The notes: generated by a model from the sequence alone, not told the origin. 64,000 bases of DNA from Thiobacillus sp. (GCF_030696885.1 NZ_JAUYRI010000017.1:62001-126000), one strand, 5' to 3'; counted from the stretch's first letter, positions 10,354 through 20,006 are shown. Translations and numbers: made by a program.

Positions 10354-12006
10354 ATGACGCGTAACGACAAAGGCACGTCGCAGGTGTTGCCACCCGGCGC
10401 GAAGCCCAGTCCGCTCGATGTCCTGATGCGCCGCATGGGCAGCGACAGCGACTTCCCGGCCCTGTCCGAAGCCATCGGCGCCATCAACCGCATCGCGTCG
10501 TCCGAGACGGAAGGCGTCAACGAACTCTCCAACAGCATCCTGCGAGACGTCGCGCTCACCAGCAAGCTGCTGCGGCTGGCCAATGTGGCGTATTACAGCC
10601 AGGTCGGCGGCGGCTCGATTAGCACCGTCTCGCGCGCCGTTGTAATCCTCGGGTTCAACGCCGTGCGCGCCATCGCGCTGAGCCTGATCCTGTTCGAAAA
10701 CCTGGGCAACAAGGCGCACGCGCAGGAACTGAAGGAAGAATTCATCAAGGTGCTGTATGCCGGCATGCTGGCGCGCGAGATGGCCGGCCATACCCAGGTG
10801 AAGGATGCGGAAGAGGCGTTCATCGGCGCCATGCTGCACAACCTGGGGCGGATGCTGACCATGTTCTATTTCCCGGACGAGATGGCGGCGATCCGGACGC
10901 GTCTCGAGGACGCGGACATGAACGATGCGCGCGCCTCGACCGAGGTGCTGGGCGTGTCGTTCGAGAATCTGGGCATCGGCGTGGCGCGCAGCTGGGGCTT
11001 CCCCGCCACGCTGGTGCAAACGATGAAACCCTTGCCCGCCGGCCGGATTCGCCGGGGCACGACCGACCCGGAACGGCTGCATGCGCTCGCCGGTTTTTCC
11101 AATGAACTGTGCGAGCTGGTGCTGGAAACGCCGGAGGCGGATCGCGGCAAGGCGCTCGCCGGCCTGACGGCGCGCTTTGGCGACAGTGTGCCGCTCACGG
11201 TCGAACAGCTGACCGGGCTGATGGAACGGTCGATGCAGGATATCGGGCAGTTCGCCCTGGTGGTGAACGTGAGCCTCGGCCGCAGCGATTTTGCCAAGCA
11301 GGCGTCGAAATGGGCCGGCATGGCCGCTTTGCCGGCGAGCACGTCCGAGCCCGACAATTCCGAGCCGGACACGCCCGAAACGGCGCCGCCCGAAGACGCG
11401 CGTGCCGCGCTGGAGGGCAGCGTGCTGCATGTGACCGCACCCAGCGGCGAGGTGGACATGCCCGACAGCAACGTGCCGCGCACCAGCGAGGCCATACAGG
11501 CGATGCTGGCTTCGGGCCTGCAGGACGTCAGCAATTCGTTGATCGACGATGCGGTTTCGCTCAACGACATCCTGCGCATGATTCTCGAGGCCATGTTCAG
11601 CAGCATGGGCTTCGCGCATGTGGTGTTGTGCATCAAGGACGGCCGCCACAACAGCATGGTTGGCAAGTTCGGCTTCGGCGACCACGCCCAGGCGCTGGTC
11701 AAGGCGTTCGACTTTTCGCTGGCGGCGCAGCCGGATGTGTTTCTGGTGGCCTTGCAGAACAATGCCGACATCCTGATCAGCGATATCGACGACCCCAAGA
11801 TCGCCGCACGCATTCCGGCGTGGTACCGGAAAAACGTGCCGGCCCGCACCTTCGTGCTGTTCCCCATCGTCGTCAAGGGCAAGCCGATCGGCCTGATCTA
11901 TGCGGACCGGCCCGGACCCGGCGACATCACGATTCCCGAGAAGGAACTGTCGCTGCTGAAGTCGTTGCGCAACCAGGCCGTGCTGGCGATCCGACAATCG
12001 CTCTGA
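10354..12006 (+). CDS. HDOD-domain protein with C-terminal GAF domain
   Basis: A 550-residue signalling protein. An HDOD domain covers about residues 20-230 (DVALTSKLLRLANVAYY, then SRAVVILGFNAVRAIALSL and AMLHNLGRMLTMFYFP). A Pro/Glu/Asp-rich linker lies near 325-365, and a GAF-like sensor domain covers about 385-550 (SMGFAHVVLCIKDGR...FPIVVKGKPIGLIYADRPG). HDOD proteins are non-catalytic relatives of HD hydrolases used in stress, motility and c-di-GMP-linked signalling. The ligand of the GAF part is not evident. It starts 27 bases after the epimerase gene. Confidence 0.88.
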   Translation: MTRNDKGTSQVLPPGAKPSPLDVLMRRMGSDSDFPALSEAIGAINRIASSETEGVNELSNSILRDVALTSKLLRLANVAYYSQVGGGSISTVSRAVVILGFNAVRAIALSLILFENLGNKAHAQELKEEFIKVLYAGMLAREMAGHTQVKDAEEAFIGAMLHNLGRMLTMFYFPDEMAAIRTRLEDADMNDARASTEVLGVSFENLGIGVARSWGFPATLVQTMKPLPAGRIRRGTTDPERLHALAGFSNELCELVLETPEADRGKALAGLTARFGDSVPLTVEQLTGLMERSMQDIGQFALVVNVSLGRSDFAKQASKWAGMAALPASTSEPDNSEPDTPETAPPEDARAALEGSVLHVTAPSGEVDMPDSNVPRTSEAIQAMLASGLQDVSNSLIDDAVSLNDILRMILEAMFSSMGFAHVVLCIKDGRHNSMVGKFGFGDHAQALVKAFDFSLAAQPDVFLVALQNNADILISDIDDPKIAARIPAWYRKNVPARTFVLFPIVVKGKPIGLIYADRPGPGDITIPEKELSLLKSLRNQAVLAIRQSL

Positions 12007-12036
12007 ACCGCGCCGTGAATTCGGCATAATGGGGCG

Positions 12037-13482
12037 ATGCTGCCCGTTCGAGTCCTTCCCCAATTTTTTGCCGGCCTGCTGCTCGCGGGCCTGGCCATCT
12101 GCGCGCAGGCGGCGGCGCTCCCCGATGCCTTTACCGCTGCGCTGAAGCGGGCCGGGATCCCGCTCACCCATGTGGCGGTGCAGGTGCAGCCGCTCGACGC
12201 GGACCAGCCGCTGCTCAGCCACAACGCCGACGCCGCACTGAATCCGGCGTCGGTGATGAAGCTGGTGACGAGCTTCGCCGCCCTGCACCAGCTCGGACCG
12301 GGCTACACCTGGACGACGGACGTGTGGGCCGACGGCCCCATCGTGGACGGCGTGCTGCAGGGCAACCTCATCATCAAGGGCCATGGCGACCCCACGCTGA
12401 CGCTCGAGCGCATGTGGCTGCTGCAGCGCGAGCTGCGCGCGCGCGGCGTGCGCCACATCCGCGGCGGACTGGTGCTCGACACCCGCCATTTCCACCTGCC
12501 TCCGATCGATCCGGGCGCATTCGACGACACCCCGCTGGCGCCCTATAACGCGCCGCCCGGCGCGCTGGTGGCCAATTTCAACGCGACCACGCTGCGCCTG
12601 AAACCGGATACGGACCGGGTGCTGATCGTGCCGGACATCGCGATGCCCGGCGTGACCTTCACCTCGCGCCTGGTGTTGGCCGACCGCGCCTGCAACGGCT
12701 GGCGCAGCGCGCTGGCGCCGGCGTTTTCAGATGACGCGCGCAACGAACTGGTGGTCAGCGGCGTCTATCCGCGCGGTTGCGGCGAGCAGGCCTGGTCGCT
12801 CAGCCTGTTCGCGCCGGCCGCGACGTTCGATTTCGTTTTCCGCGACCTGTGGACGGAAGCGGGCGGCACGCTGGCCGGCCCGACGGTTGCGGGTATGGCA
12901 CCGGCGTCCGAACCACTGCTGCAATTCGCGTCGGAGCCGTTGTTTCAGGTGCTCAATCGCCTCAACAAGCATTCCAACAACCTGATGACACGCAACCTGT
13001 TCCTGACGCTGGGCGCAGAACGCCACGGCGCGCCGGCGACTCTCGCAAAGGGCGAGGACGCGGTGCGCGAATTGCTGACGCAGCGCGGCGTGCCGACGCA
13101 CAAGCTGGTACTGGAAAACGGCGCCGGCCTGTCGCGCTTCGAACGCATCAGCGCGGACACGCTCACCCGCCTGCTGCACGCGGCGTATCGCAGCCCGCTG
13201 TTCGCGGAGTTCGAGTCGGCGTTGCCCATCGCCGCCCTCGACGGCACGCTGAAGCGCCGCTTCAACGGCAGCGCGGTCAGCGGCAGCGCGCATCTCAAGA
13301 CCGGCACCCTGCGCGACGCGAGCGCGCTGGCGGGCTATGTGTATACCGCGCAGGGTCAGCGCGTCAGCCTCGTGCTGCTCATCTATCACGCCAATGCGAC
13401 GCGCAGCGAAGCGGCGCAGCGCGCGTTGCTGGAATGGGTGTATTCGACGCCGCAGGTGCAGGCCGGAGGCAGCGCGCGATGA
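12037..13482 (+). CDS. dacB: D-alanyl-D-alanine carboxypeptidase/endopeptidase (PBP4)
   Basis: A periplasmic class C low-molecular-weight penicillin-binding protein, 481 residues, with a signal peptide (cleavage near AQA). The active-site motifs are in order: S72-V-M-K75 (SxxK), S313-N-N (SxN) and K421-T-G. The large insert between the first two motifs is typical of PBP4/DacB and gives domains II and III. It trims the terminal D-Ala and cuts cross-links of peptidoglycan. The start ATG at 12037 lies 30 bases after the HDOD gene; the stop overlaps the next start (ATGA). Confidence 0.95.
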   Translation: MLPVRVLPQFFAGLLLAGLAICAQAAALPDAFTAALKRAGIPLTHVAVQVQPLDADQPLLSHNADAALNPASVMKLVTSFAALHQLGPGYTWTTDVWADGPIVDGVLQGNLIIKGHGDPTLTLERMWLLQRELRARGVRHIRGGLVLDTRHFHLPPIDPGAFDDTPLAPYNAPPGALVANFNATTLRLKPDTDRVLIVPDIAMPGVTFTSRLVLADRACNGWRSALAPAFSDDARNELVVSGVYPRGCGEQAWSLSLFAPAATFDFVFRDLWTEAGGTLAGPTVAGMAPASEPLLQFASEPLFQVLNRLNKHSNNLMTRNLFLTLGAERHGAPATLAKGEDAVRELLTQRGVPTHKLVLENGAGLSRFERISADTLTRLLHAAYRSPLFAEFESALPIAALDGTLKRRFNGSAVSGSAHLKTGTLRDASALAGYVYTAQGQRVSLVLLIYHANATRSEAAQRALLEWVYSTPQVQAGGSAR

Positions 13483-13697
13483 ATCCCGGCTGCCGCGTGA
13501 TGGCCTTGTTCCTGGTGTTGCTGGCGCTGTTCCAGGCGGTGCCGGTGGCGGTGGACGCGTGGGAAGCGCGGCAGTGGCCGGACACGCTCGGCGAATGGGT
13601 GCGGCTGGCGCTGCTGCCGGTCGCGTTGTGGCTGTATCTGCGCTATTTCAGCATTTTCGGCTGCCGCCAGTGCGGCGACGAGGATGAGCGTCGATGA
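13479..13697 (+). CDS. Small membrane protein, unknown
   Basis: A 72-residue protein coupled to dacB by an ATGA overlap. It has two hydrophobic helices (VMALFLVLLALFQAVPVAV and a second near LALLPVALWLYLRYF) and a hydrophilic tail with a Cys-x2-Cys pair (CRQC) and acidic residues. I do not recognise the family. Translational coupling and codon use like its neighbours support it as real. Confidence 0.65.
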   Translation: MNPGCRVMALFLVLLALFQAVPVAVDAWEARQWPDTLGEWVRLALLPVALWLYLRYFSIFGCRQCGDEDERR

Positions 13698-13733
13698 GGC
13701 GCCCGACTGGGCGCGGCGCAGGCTAGGCTAAAG

Positions 13734-13752
13734 GCGCGTCACCTTGACGCGC
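13734..13752. terminator. Hairpin between convergent genes
   Basis: GCGCGTCA at 13734-13741 and TGACGCGC at 13745-13752 form a perfect 8-bp stem with a 3-base loop. It lies between the stop at 13697 (plus) and the stop at 13769 (minus), so it may serve both. There is no strong T-tract on either side. Confidence 0.45.
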
Positions 13753-13768
13753 TGGCCGCGCCGCCGAA

Positions 13769-14308
13769 TCAGGACGCCGACGCCTCCAACTGCAGCTTGC
13801 CGCCCTTGACCGGGATGCGCGGGCCGGGCTCGTGGTCCATGCGCACCTGGCCTTCTTCCTCGCCCAGGCGGTAGCGCACGTCGTAGCCGATGGTGCGGCT
13901 GCTCGATTCCTGCACGGTGCGGCAACGCCGTTCGGTGCGGCTGACCACGTCTTTCTCCTGCATGTTCTTTTGCACCTGGTTGCCGGCATAGCCGCCGGCC
14001 GCAGCGCCGGCGACAGTGGCGATCGTTTTGCCGCTGCCGCCCCCGATCTGGTTGCCGAGCAGCCCGCCCGCCACCGCGCCGACCGCGGTGCCGGCGATGC
14101 GATTGGGGTCCTTGACCGGCGCCTGCTCGTTGACGACCACGTCCTCGCAGACCTCTTTGGGCGTTTTCGTGGTTTCTGTCACCGGCTTGACGGCCAGTAC
14201 CTCGGCAAATTCCGGTTCCGGATTAAGTGCCTTATAGCCGGCTACGCCGCCAATGGCAGTGACGGCGATGGCGCCTGCGATCACCCCGGTCAACATCGAT
14301 TTGTTCAT
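13769..14308 (-). CDS. Glycine-zipper 2TM-domain surface protein
   Basis: A 179-residue protein with an N-terminal membrane anchor or signal (residues 4-24, GVIAGAIAVTAIGGVAGY) and a central glycine zipper near 75-110 (AGTAVGAVAGGLLGNQIGGGSG and AGAAAGGYAGNQVQ). This is the Rick_17kDa_Anti/glycine-zipper 2TM pattern of envelope proteins. The C-terminal part (RTERRCRTVQES...YDVRYRLGEEEGQVRMDHEPG) is usual for the family. ATG at 14308 has AGGAGA upstream. It is the last gene of the minus-strand run from yraN, about 90 bases after the PyrR-like gene. The exact role is unknown. Confidence 0.82.
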   Translation of the reverse strand: MNKSMLTGVIAGAIAVTAIGGVAGYKALNPEPEFAEVLAVKPVTETTKTPKEVCEDVVVNEQAPVKDPNRIAGTAVGAVAGGLLGNQIGGGSGKTIATVAGAAAGGYAGNQVQKNMQEKDVVSRTERRCRTVQESSSRTIGYDVRYRLGEEEGQVRMDHEPGPRIPVKGGKLQLEASAS

Positions 14309-14399
14309 GTGCGTTCTCCTGAACGTTGAAACTGCAAGCGTGAACCACGCTGCGCATGATAGTTCAAGCGCAACCGGCGTTCCACGATGGACAGTAGGC

Positions 14400-14960
14400 T
14401 TATTCGGGCTGCAGCAGGTCGATCCGGAAGTGCTCTTCGTAGGGGGGCACATTGCATTCGATGATGTCCGGCGGCGCAATGTCGAGCCGCACGCCGACGA
14501 TGTCGGTGCGCACCGGCAGCTTGGATGCGCCGCGATCCACCAGCACCACGGTGCGGATCTCGGCCGGTTGCCTGCGGGCAAGGTAGTCCACCGCACGCAA
14601 CATGGAATGGCCGTGATACATCACGTCGTCCACCACCAGCACTGTGTGGCCGCTGAGGTCGAGGCTGGCATGCGCCGGATTTTCCGTCAGCTGCGTATCG
14701 GGATGCAGCAGCGTGAGATCGTCGGCATAGCGCTTGATTTTCAGGTCGAGCCGTACGCAGCCGGTCAGCGCCCAAGTCTGGGCCAGGCGTGCATGCAGCC
14801 GGTCGGCCAGCGGCGCGCCGCGGCGAAGGATGCCGACGATCGTGATCTGTGTGCGTCCCGTCAGCAGGCCGGCCGCCTGGCGTGCCATGTCGTCGACGAT
14901 GGCGTCGAGCTGTTGCGGGGTGTAGAGGCAGGTACGGCGGCCGGCGGGCTTGTCGCTCAT
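14400..14960 (-). CDS. pyrR: PyrR-like phosphoribosyltransferase
   Basis: A 186-residue type I phosphoribosyltransferase fold of the PyrR class, which in other bacteria regulates pyrimidine genes and has weak uracil phosphoribosyltransferase activity. Family segments are ITIVGILRRGAPLADRLHA, RLDLKIKRYADDLT, VLVVDDVMYHGHS and TVVLVDRGASKLPVRTDIVG. The PRPP loop reads DDVMYHGHS where the usual form is DDVLxTGRT, so PRPP binding may be changed. The gene starts 8 bases after ubiD ends. pyrC lies nearby in the opposite orientation. I see no pyr attenuator. Confidence 0.75.
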   Translation of the reverse strand: MSDKPAGRRTCLYTPQQLDAIVDDMARQAAGLLTGRTQITIVGILRRGAPLADRLHARLAQTWALTGCVRLDLKIKRYADDLTLLHPDTQLTENPAHASLDLSGHTVLVVDDVMYHGHSMLRAVDYLARRQPAEIRTVVLVDRGASKLPVRTDIVGVRLDIAPPDIIECNVPPYEEHFRIDLLQPE

Positions 14961-14967
14961 GGTTTGG

Positions 14968-16431
14968 CTAGAGACCCAGGTCCTTCCACATCGCGTCGAC
15001 GCGTGCTTTCACGGCCGCATCCATCGCGATCGGCGTGCCCCATTCGCGCGCTGTTTCGCCCGGCCACTTGTTGGTGGCGTCGATGCCCATCTTGCTGCCA
15101 AGGCCCGACACCGGGCTGGCGAAGTCGAGGTAGTCGATCGGCGTGTTGTCCACCAGCAAGGTATCCCGCGCCGGATCGACGCGCGTGGTGAGCGCCCAGA
15201 TCACTTCCTTCCAGTCGCGCACATCGACGTCGTCGTCGGTGACGATAATGAACTTGGTGTACATGAACTGGCGCAGGAACGACCACACGCCGAACATCAC
15301 CCGCTTGGCGTGGCCGGGATAGGCCTTCTTCATGCTGACCACCGCCATGCGGTAGGAGCAGCCTTCCGGCGGCAGGTAGAAGTCGGTGATCTCGGGAAAC
15401 TGCTTCTGCAAGAGCGGCACGAACACCTCGTTCAGCGCCACGCCGAGGATCGCCGGCTCGTCCGGCGGCTTGCCGGTGTAAGTACTGTGATAGATCGGGT
15501 CGCGCCGCATCGTGATGCGCTCGACGGTGAAGACGGGGAAGGTTTCCTGCTCGTTGTAGTAGCCGGTGTGGTCGCCGTACGGGCCTTCCAGTGCCGTTTC
15601 ACCCGGGTGGATTACGCCCTCGAGCACAATTTCGGCGGACGCCGGCACCTGCAGCGTGTTGCCAAGGCACTGCACCACTTCGGTCTTGGCACCGCGCAGC
15701 AGGCCGGCGAACTGGTATTCCGACAGCGAATCCGGCACCGGGGTGACTGCGCCCAGTATCGTTGCCGGGTCGGCGCCGAGCGCGACCGCAAGTGGGAAGG
15801 GCTCGCCCGGATGCGCGAGCGTGTGCTCGCGAAAATCCAGCGCGCCGCCGCGATGCGCCAGCCAGCGCATGATGAGCTTGTTGGGTGCGATCACCTGCTG
15901 GCGGTAGATGCCGAGGTTCTGTCGCTTCTTGTGCGGGCCGCGGGTGACGGTCAGCCCCCAGGTGATCAGCGGCGCGACGTCGCCCGGCCAGCAGTGCTGG
16001 ATCGGCAGGCGCGACAGATCCACGTCGGCGCCTTCCCAGACGATTTCCTGGCAGGGTGCGTGCTTCACTTCCTTCGGCGCCATGTTCAGCACCTGCTTCA
16101 ACACCGGCCACTTGTCCCAGGCGTCGCGCAGGCCTTTCGGCGGTTCGGGCTCCTTCAGGTAGGCCAAGAGCTTGCCGACTTCGCGCAGCCGCGACGGATC
16201 GTCCTCGCCCATCCCCAGTACGACGCGCTTGACCGTGCCGAACAGGTTGGCCAGCACCGGCATCGTGCCGCCCTTGGGGTTTTCGAACAGCAGCGCCGGG
16301 CCGCCGGCGCGCAGCACGCGGTCAGCGATCTCGGTCATTTCCAGTTTTGGGTCGACTTCGACGGCGATGCGTTTCAGCTCGCCCATGGTTTCGAGTTGCG
16401 CGATGAAATCGCGCAGGTCGCGGTAGATCAT
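14968..16431 (-). CDS. ubiD: 4-hydroxy-3-polyprenylbenzoate decarboxylase
   Basis: A 487-residue UbiD-family enzyme, which decarboxylates the ubiquinone precursor using prenylated FMN supplied by a UbiX partner. The N-terminus [22 protein letters not shown] and the blocks [37 protein letters not shown] and [14 protein letters not shown] are typical, and the length matches E. coli UbiD. It lies 45 bases downstream of dolP and directly upstream of the PyrR-like gene on the minus strand. The ubiquinone role is inferred from family and single-copy context. Confidence 0.94.
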   Translation of the reverse strand: MIYRDLRDFIAQLETMGELKRIAVEVDPKLEMTEIADRVLRAGGPALLFENPKGGTMPVLANLFGTVKRVVLGMGEDDPSRLREVGKLLAYLKEPEPPKGLRDAWDKWPVLKQVLNMAPKEVKHAPCQEIVWEGADVDLSRLPIQHCWPGDVAPLITWGLTVTRGPHKKRQNLGIYRQQVIAPNKLIMRWLAHRGGALDFREHTLAHPGEPFPLAVALGADPATILGAVTPVPDSLSEYQFAGLLRGAKTEVVQCLGNTLQVPASAEIVLEGVIHPGETALEGPYGDHTGYYNEQETFPVFTVERITMRRDPIYHSTYTGKPPDEPAILGVALNEVFVPLLQKQFPEITDFYLPPEGCSYRMAVVSMKKAYPGHAKRVMFGVWSFLRQFMYTKFIIVTDDDVDVRDWKEVIWALTTRVDPARDTLLVDNTPIDYLDFASPVSGLGSKMGIDATNKWPGETAREWGTPIAMDAAVKARVDAMWKDLGL

Positions 16432-16476
16432 GGACGGCCGATCAGGATGCGATGCGTTTGCAGGCGGGCCGTGGCA

Positions 16477-17049
16477 TCAGTTGATGATTTCAAACAGGGT
16501 GACGACCTTGGTCACGCCCGACGAGGTGCGCGCGATCTCGGTGGCGATCCCGGCCTCGGCCTGCGTCACCAGCCCCATCAGGTAGACCACGCCGGCTTCG
16601 GTCTTGAGCTTGATCTTGGTGCCGGGCACGCGCTCGTCGCGCAGCAGACGGGTCTTGACGTTGGCCGTGATCGCCGTGTCGTTGGCGGTCGAGGTCAGCG
16701 AGGTGACGCCGGCGACGCTGAGCTCGTTGAACACCGTACGCACATCGGGCACACCCTTGACCGCCTCGGTGGCGCGCGCGCGAGCGCCCTCATCCGGAAC
16801 CTGTCCGGTGAGCAGCACCTGGCGGTTGAAGCTGGTGACGGCGATGCGGGCATTTTTTTCCGGCAAGGCCTCGCGAAGGCGACTCATCGCGCGCAACTCG
16901 ATTTCCTGGTCGCCGACAAAGACGCCGGCGGTGCGACGGTCGGTGGCGGCCACCGCACCGGTGGCCGCGCCTCCCACGACGATTGCGGCGCATCCGTGCA
17001 ATTGCGAAAGGGCCACGCCCATCAGCGCGATTTGGGTCAGTTTGTTCAT
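16477..17049 (-). CDS. dolP: BON-domain outer-membrane lipoprotein (DolP/YraP)
   Basis: A 190-residue lipoprotein with lipobox LHGC (acylated Cys near 20) and two BON domains (about 45-115 and 120-190), the second with DTAITANVKTRLLRDERV and VYLMGLVTQAEA. DolP supports outer-membrane integrity and BAM function in enterobacteria. ATG at 17049 overlaps the diaA stop (ATGA). The order yraN-diaA-dolP next to rsmI is the same as around E. coli yraL-yraP, which supports the assignment. Confidence 0.9.
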   Translation of the reverse strand: MNKLTQIALMGVALSQLHGCAAIVVGGAATGAVAATDRRTAGVFVGDQEIELRAMSRLREALPEKNARIAVTSFNRQVLLTGQVPDEGARARATEAVKGVPDVRTVFNELSVAGVTSLTSTANDTAITANVKTRLLRDERVPGTKIKLKTEAGVVYLMGLVTQAEAGIATEIARTSSGVTKVVTLFEIIN

Positions 17050-17639
17050 TCTTCGACTCCTAGTAAGACGCTGTCCACCGCATCGCACAGGCAATGGATG
17101 ACCAGCAGATGAATTTCCTGGATGCGCGCCGTGGATTCGGCGGGCACGCAGAGAAGGACGTCGTCATGCTGCATTTGTTCCGCCAGCCCGCCGCCGCTGC
17201 GCCCGGTGAGTGCGATCACCGGCATGCCGCGCGCGTGGGCGGCGGCTACGGCCCGCAATACGCTGGGTGAATTGCCGCTTGTGGAAATCGCCAGCAGCAG
17301 ATCGCCGGCGTGCCCCAGCACCTTCACCTGCCGCGCAAACACCTGCTCGTAAGCATAGTCGTTGGCGATCGAGGTCAGTGTGGACGGGTCGGACGTGAGG
17401 GCGAGTGCCGCGAGGCCGGGGCGTTCCTGTTCGAAGCGGTTGACCATCTTGGCGGCAAAGCGCTGTGCGTCGGCGGCCGAGCCGCCATTGCCGCAGGCGA
17501 GAATCTTGCCGCCCTCGGCGAGGCTGTGCACCATCAGGCGGGCGGCCTGTTCGATATGCGGTGCCAGCGCATCGGCGGTGGCCAGCTTGGCCTGCGCGGA
17601 TGCCTTGAAGTGGCCGAGGATTCTGTCGTGTAGAGGCAT
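17046..17639 (-). CDS. diaA: SIS-domain DnaA initiator-associating protein DiaA / GmhA-like
   Basis: A 197-residue SIS (sugar isomerase) protein with GNGGSAADAQRFAAKMVNRF, ISTSGNSPSVLRA and a C-terminal HLLVIHCLCDAVD. The fold is shared by phosphoheptose isomerase GmhA and DiaA, which binds DnaA and promotes initiation. The conserved neighbourhood (rsmI, yraN, dolP) favours DiaA; sequence alone does not exclude GmhA activity. It is 12 bases downstream of yraN and overlaps dolP. Confidence 0.85.
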   Translation of the reverse strand: MPLHDRILGHFKASAQAKLATADALAPHIEQAARLMVHSLAEGGKILACGNGGSAADAQRFAAKMVNRFEQERPGLAALALTSDPSTLTSIANDYAYEQVFARQVKVLGHAGDLLLAISTSGNSPSVLRAVAAAHARGMPVIALTGRSGGGLAEQMQHDDVLLCVPAESTARIQEIHLLVIHCLCDAVDSVLLGVEE

Positions 17640-17651
17640 GGTTGGCCCGGA

Positions 17652-18002
17652 TTATCCCACATCGTCGAAGGCGTTCCTGATCCACTGCGGCGCGGCATTG
17701 CTGTCGAGCGCGATCACGTCGAAACGGCAGGGCGGCAGCGTTTTCAACGCGGACAGATACTGTCGCGCGGCGGCGAGTAGTTTTTTCTGCTTGGCTGGCG
17801 TCACGCTGGCGGTGGCACTGCCGAAGTCGCTGCGGCTGCGCAGTCGCACCTCGACGAACACCAGCGTGGCACCGTCCTGCATGACGAGATCGATCTCGCC
17901 GAAGCGGCAGCGCCAGTTGCGTGCCACCAGCGTGAGGCCCTGCGTTTTCAGGAAGGCTTCGGCACGCGATTCGGCAGCCTGCCCGACGACTGATTTCAAC
18001 AT
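17652..18002 (-). CDS. yraN: UPF0102 family protein YraN
   Basis: A 116-residue protein of the endonuclease-like UPF0102 family: GQAAESRAEAFLKTQGLTL, then RFGEIDLVMQDGATLVFVEVRLR, which carries the E-x-D...E-x-(K/R) pattern of restriction-nuclease folds, then KQKKLLAAARQYL. ATG at 18002 is chosen; TTG at 18011 would add three residues, and neither has a clear Shine-Dalgarno. It is divergent from rsmI, with start codons only about 16 bases apart, so each promoter must lie inside the other gene. Confidence 0.88.
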   Translation of the reverse strand: MLKSVVGQAAESRAEAFLKTQGLTLVARNWRCRFGEIDLVMQDGATLVFVEVRLRSRSDFGSATASVTPAKQKKLLAAARQYLSALKTLPPCRFDVIALDSNAAPQWIRNAFDDVG

Positions 18003-18018
18003 CTGCGACAATGCCGGG

Positions 18019-18906
18019 ATGAGTGAAAGTCCGCATCATACCCGCCTGCCGCCCGCGCTCTATGTCGTCGCCACGCCGATCGGCAACCTCGGCGACATCA
18101 CGCTGCGTGCGCTCGACACGCTGAAATGCGTGGACCGGGTGGCAGCCGAAGACACCCGTGTATCCGGGCAGCTGCTTACGCATTTCAACCTCTCCAAACC
18201 GATGGTGTCGATTCGCGAACACAACGAGCGCGAAGCCGCCGACAAGGTGATCGCGTGGATCGCCGCCGGGGAGGCGGTGGCCTACGTGTCCGATGCCGGC
18301 ACGCCCGCGGTGTCCGACCCCGGCGCGCGGCTGGTGGCTGCGGTATCGGCCGCAGGGCTGAGCGTGGTGCCGATTCCCGGTGCGTCCGCTGTGACTACGG
18401 CACTGTCGGCGGCGGGCGTGGAATCCGGGCAATGGCTGTTCCAGGGGTTTCTGCCGCCCAAGTCCGGCGCGCGCCGCGCCCAGCTACAGACACTGGCGGC
18501 CCTGCCGGCGGCGCTGGTGTTCTACGAAGCGCCGCATCGCATCGTGGAGACGCTGGCCGACATGGCGGCGGTGCTCGACAGCGCGCGGCGGGTGACCTTG
18601 GCGCGCGAACTGACCAAGCGTTTCGAGAGCATCGTTACGCTGCCTCTTGCCGAGGCTCCGGCCTGGCTGGCGTCCGACCCCAACCACGTGCGCGGCGAAT
18701 TCGTCGTCATCGTGCATCCGCCGGCGGCGGCCGCTGCGGTGGTCGATGCGGAAGCGATGCGCGTGCTCGACATCCTGCTGGGCGACTTGCCACCGACACT
18801 GGCGGCCAGGCTGGCGTCAAAGATCACCGGGCGCAGCAAGGCCGAACTCTATAAAATGAGCCTGGCACTCAAGCCGCAAGCTCAACACGATCAAGACGAA
18901 GCATGA
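18019..18906 (+). CDS. rsmI: 16S rRNA (cytidine1402-2'-O)-methyltransferase
   Basis: A 295-residue SAM-dependent methyltransferase of the tetrapyrrole-methylase fold, which modifies C1402 in the ribosomal decoding centre. Motifs are [63 protein letters not shown] and [12 protein letters not shown]. The start ATG at 18019 was chosen because family members begin shortly before [10 protein letters not shown]; the frame is open far upstream but overlaps yraN. The stop overlaps pyrC (ATGA). Confidence 0.95.
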   Translation: MSESPHHTRLPPALYVVATPIGNLGDITLRALDTLKCVDRVAAEDTRVSGQLLTHFNLSKPMVSIREHNEREAADKVIAWIAAGEAVAYVSDAGTPAVSDPGARLVAAVSAAGLSVVPIPGASAVTTALSAAGVESGQWLFQGFLPPKSGARRAQLQTLAALPAALVFYEAPHRIVETLADMAAVLDSARRVTLARELTKRFESIVTLPLAEAPAWLASDPNHVRGEFVVIVHPPAAAAAVVDAEAMRVLDILLGDLPPTLAARLASKITGRSKAELYKMSLALKPQAQHDQDEA

Positions 18907-19937
18907 CCGATACCCTCACGATCACCCGCCCCGACGACTGGCACATCCACTTCCGCGACGGCTCCGCGATGCAAAGCGTGCTGCCGGATACCGCGCGCGT
19001 GTTCGGCCGCGCGATTGCGATGCCCAACCTGAAGCCGCCGGTGGTGAACGTGGACGATGCGGCCGCCTATCGCGCGCGCCTGCTGGCCGCTGCAGCGGGC
19101 ACGGCGTTCGAGCCGCTGATGACGCTCTATCTCACCGACAACACGACGCCCGAGGAAATCCGCCGCGCGGGCGAATGCGGCTTCGTCCATGCGGTGAAGT
19201 ATTACCCTGCCGGCGCGACCACCAATTCCGACTCCGGCGTCACTGACCTGACCAAGGCCTACAAGGCGATTTCGGCGATGGAAGAAGTCGGCATGCCGCT
19301 GTTGCTGCACGGCGAAGTGGTCGATGCCGACGTCGATGTGTTCGACCGCGAGGCGGTGTTCATCGAACGCCATCTGGTCAGATTGCTGCGCGATTTCCCC
19401 CGGCTGAAAATCGTGCTCGAGCACATCACCACGCGCCAGGCCGCCGAATTCGTCACGGCGGCGCCGGCCAACGTCGCCGCAACGATCACCGTGCACCATC
19501 TGCTATACAACCGCAACGCGATGTTCCGCGGCGGTATCCGCCCGCACCTGTACTGCCTGCCGGTATTGAAGCGCGAACAGCATCGCCAGGCGCTGGTGGC
19601 GGCGGCGATTTCCGGCAACCCCAAGTTCTTCCTCGGCACCGATTCCGCGCCGCATGCGATCGGCGCCAAGGAAACCGCGTGCGGCTGCGCCGGCATTTAT
19701 TCCGCACACGCCGCGATCGAACTGTACGCCGAGGCGTTCGAGGATGCCGGCGCGCTCGACCGGCTGGAAGCCTTCGCCAGTTTCTATGGCGCGGATTTCT
19801 ACGGCCTGCCGCGGCATACCGGGTGCATCACGCTGCGGCGCGAAAGCTGGACCGCACCGCAGCAGATCCAGCTTGGCGACACGGCATTGGTGCCGTTGCG
19901 CGCCGGCGAGGCGATACGCTGGCGCGTCGTCGCATAA
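18903..19937 (+). CDS. pyrC: Dihydroorotase, type II
   Basis: A 344-residue zinc enzyme closing carbamoyl-aspartate to dihydroorotate in pyrimidine synthesis. The metal ligands H14 and H16 lie in [10 protein letters not shown], the carboxylated lysine is K99 in HAVKYYPAG, and later blocks are [30 protein letters not shown] and LGTDSAPH (the catalytic Asp). Length and motifs match the single-domain E. coli PyrC class. It overlaps rsmI by 4 bases and ends in front of a terminator. Confidence 0.96.
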   Translation: MTDTLTITRPDDWHIHFRDGSAMQSVLPDTARVFGRAIAMPNLKPPVVNVDDAAAYRARLLAAAAGTAFEPLMTLYLTDNTTPEEIRRAGECGFVHAVKYYPAGATTNSDSGVTDLTKAYKAISAMEEVGMPLLLHGEVVDADVDVFDREAVFIERHLVRLLRDFPRLKIVLEHITTRQAAEFVTAAPANVAATITVHHLLYNRNAMFRGGIRPHLYCLPVLKREQHRQALVAAAISGNPKFFLGTDSAPHAIGAKETACGCAGIYSAHAAIELYAEAFEDAGALDRLEAFASFYGADFYGLPRHTGCITLRRESWTAPQQIQLGDTALVPLRAGEAIRWRVVA

Positions 19938-19962
19938 AAAAACCGGGCACGCAGGCCCGGTT
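19936..19962 (-). terminator. Rho-independent terminator for the minus-strand gene
   Basis: AACCGGGC at 19941-19948 and GCCCGGTT at 19955-19962 form an 8-bp stem with a 6-base loop. The run of A at 19936-19942 on the plus strand gives a T-tract after the stem on the minus strand, so it ends the DUF1269-type gene. It also lies just after pyrC and may stop both. Confidence 0.78.
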
Positions 19963-20006
19963 GAGTGGGGAAATTTAGGGATTCGGGCGCGATGCGCGGT
20001 GCCTGC

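Noticed and set aside
14950-17112. 720-codon plus-strand ORF
   Set aside because: It is antisense to ubiD, dolP and the diaA end, with low-complexity composition and no motif.
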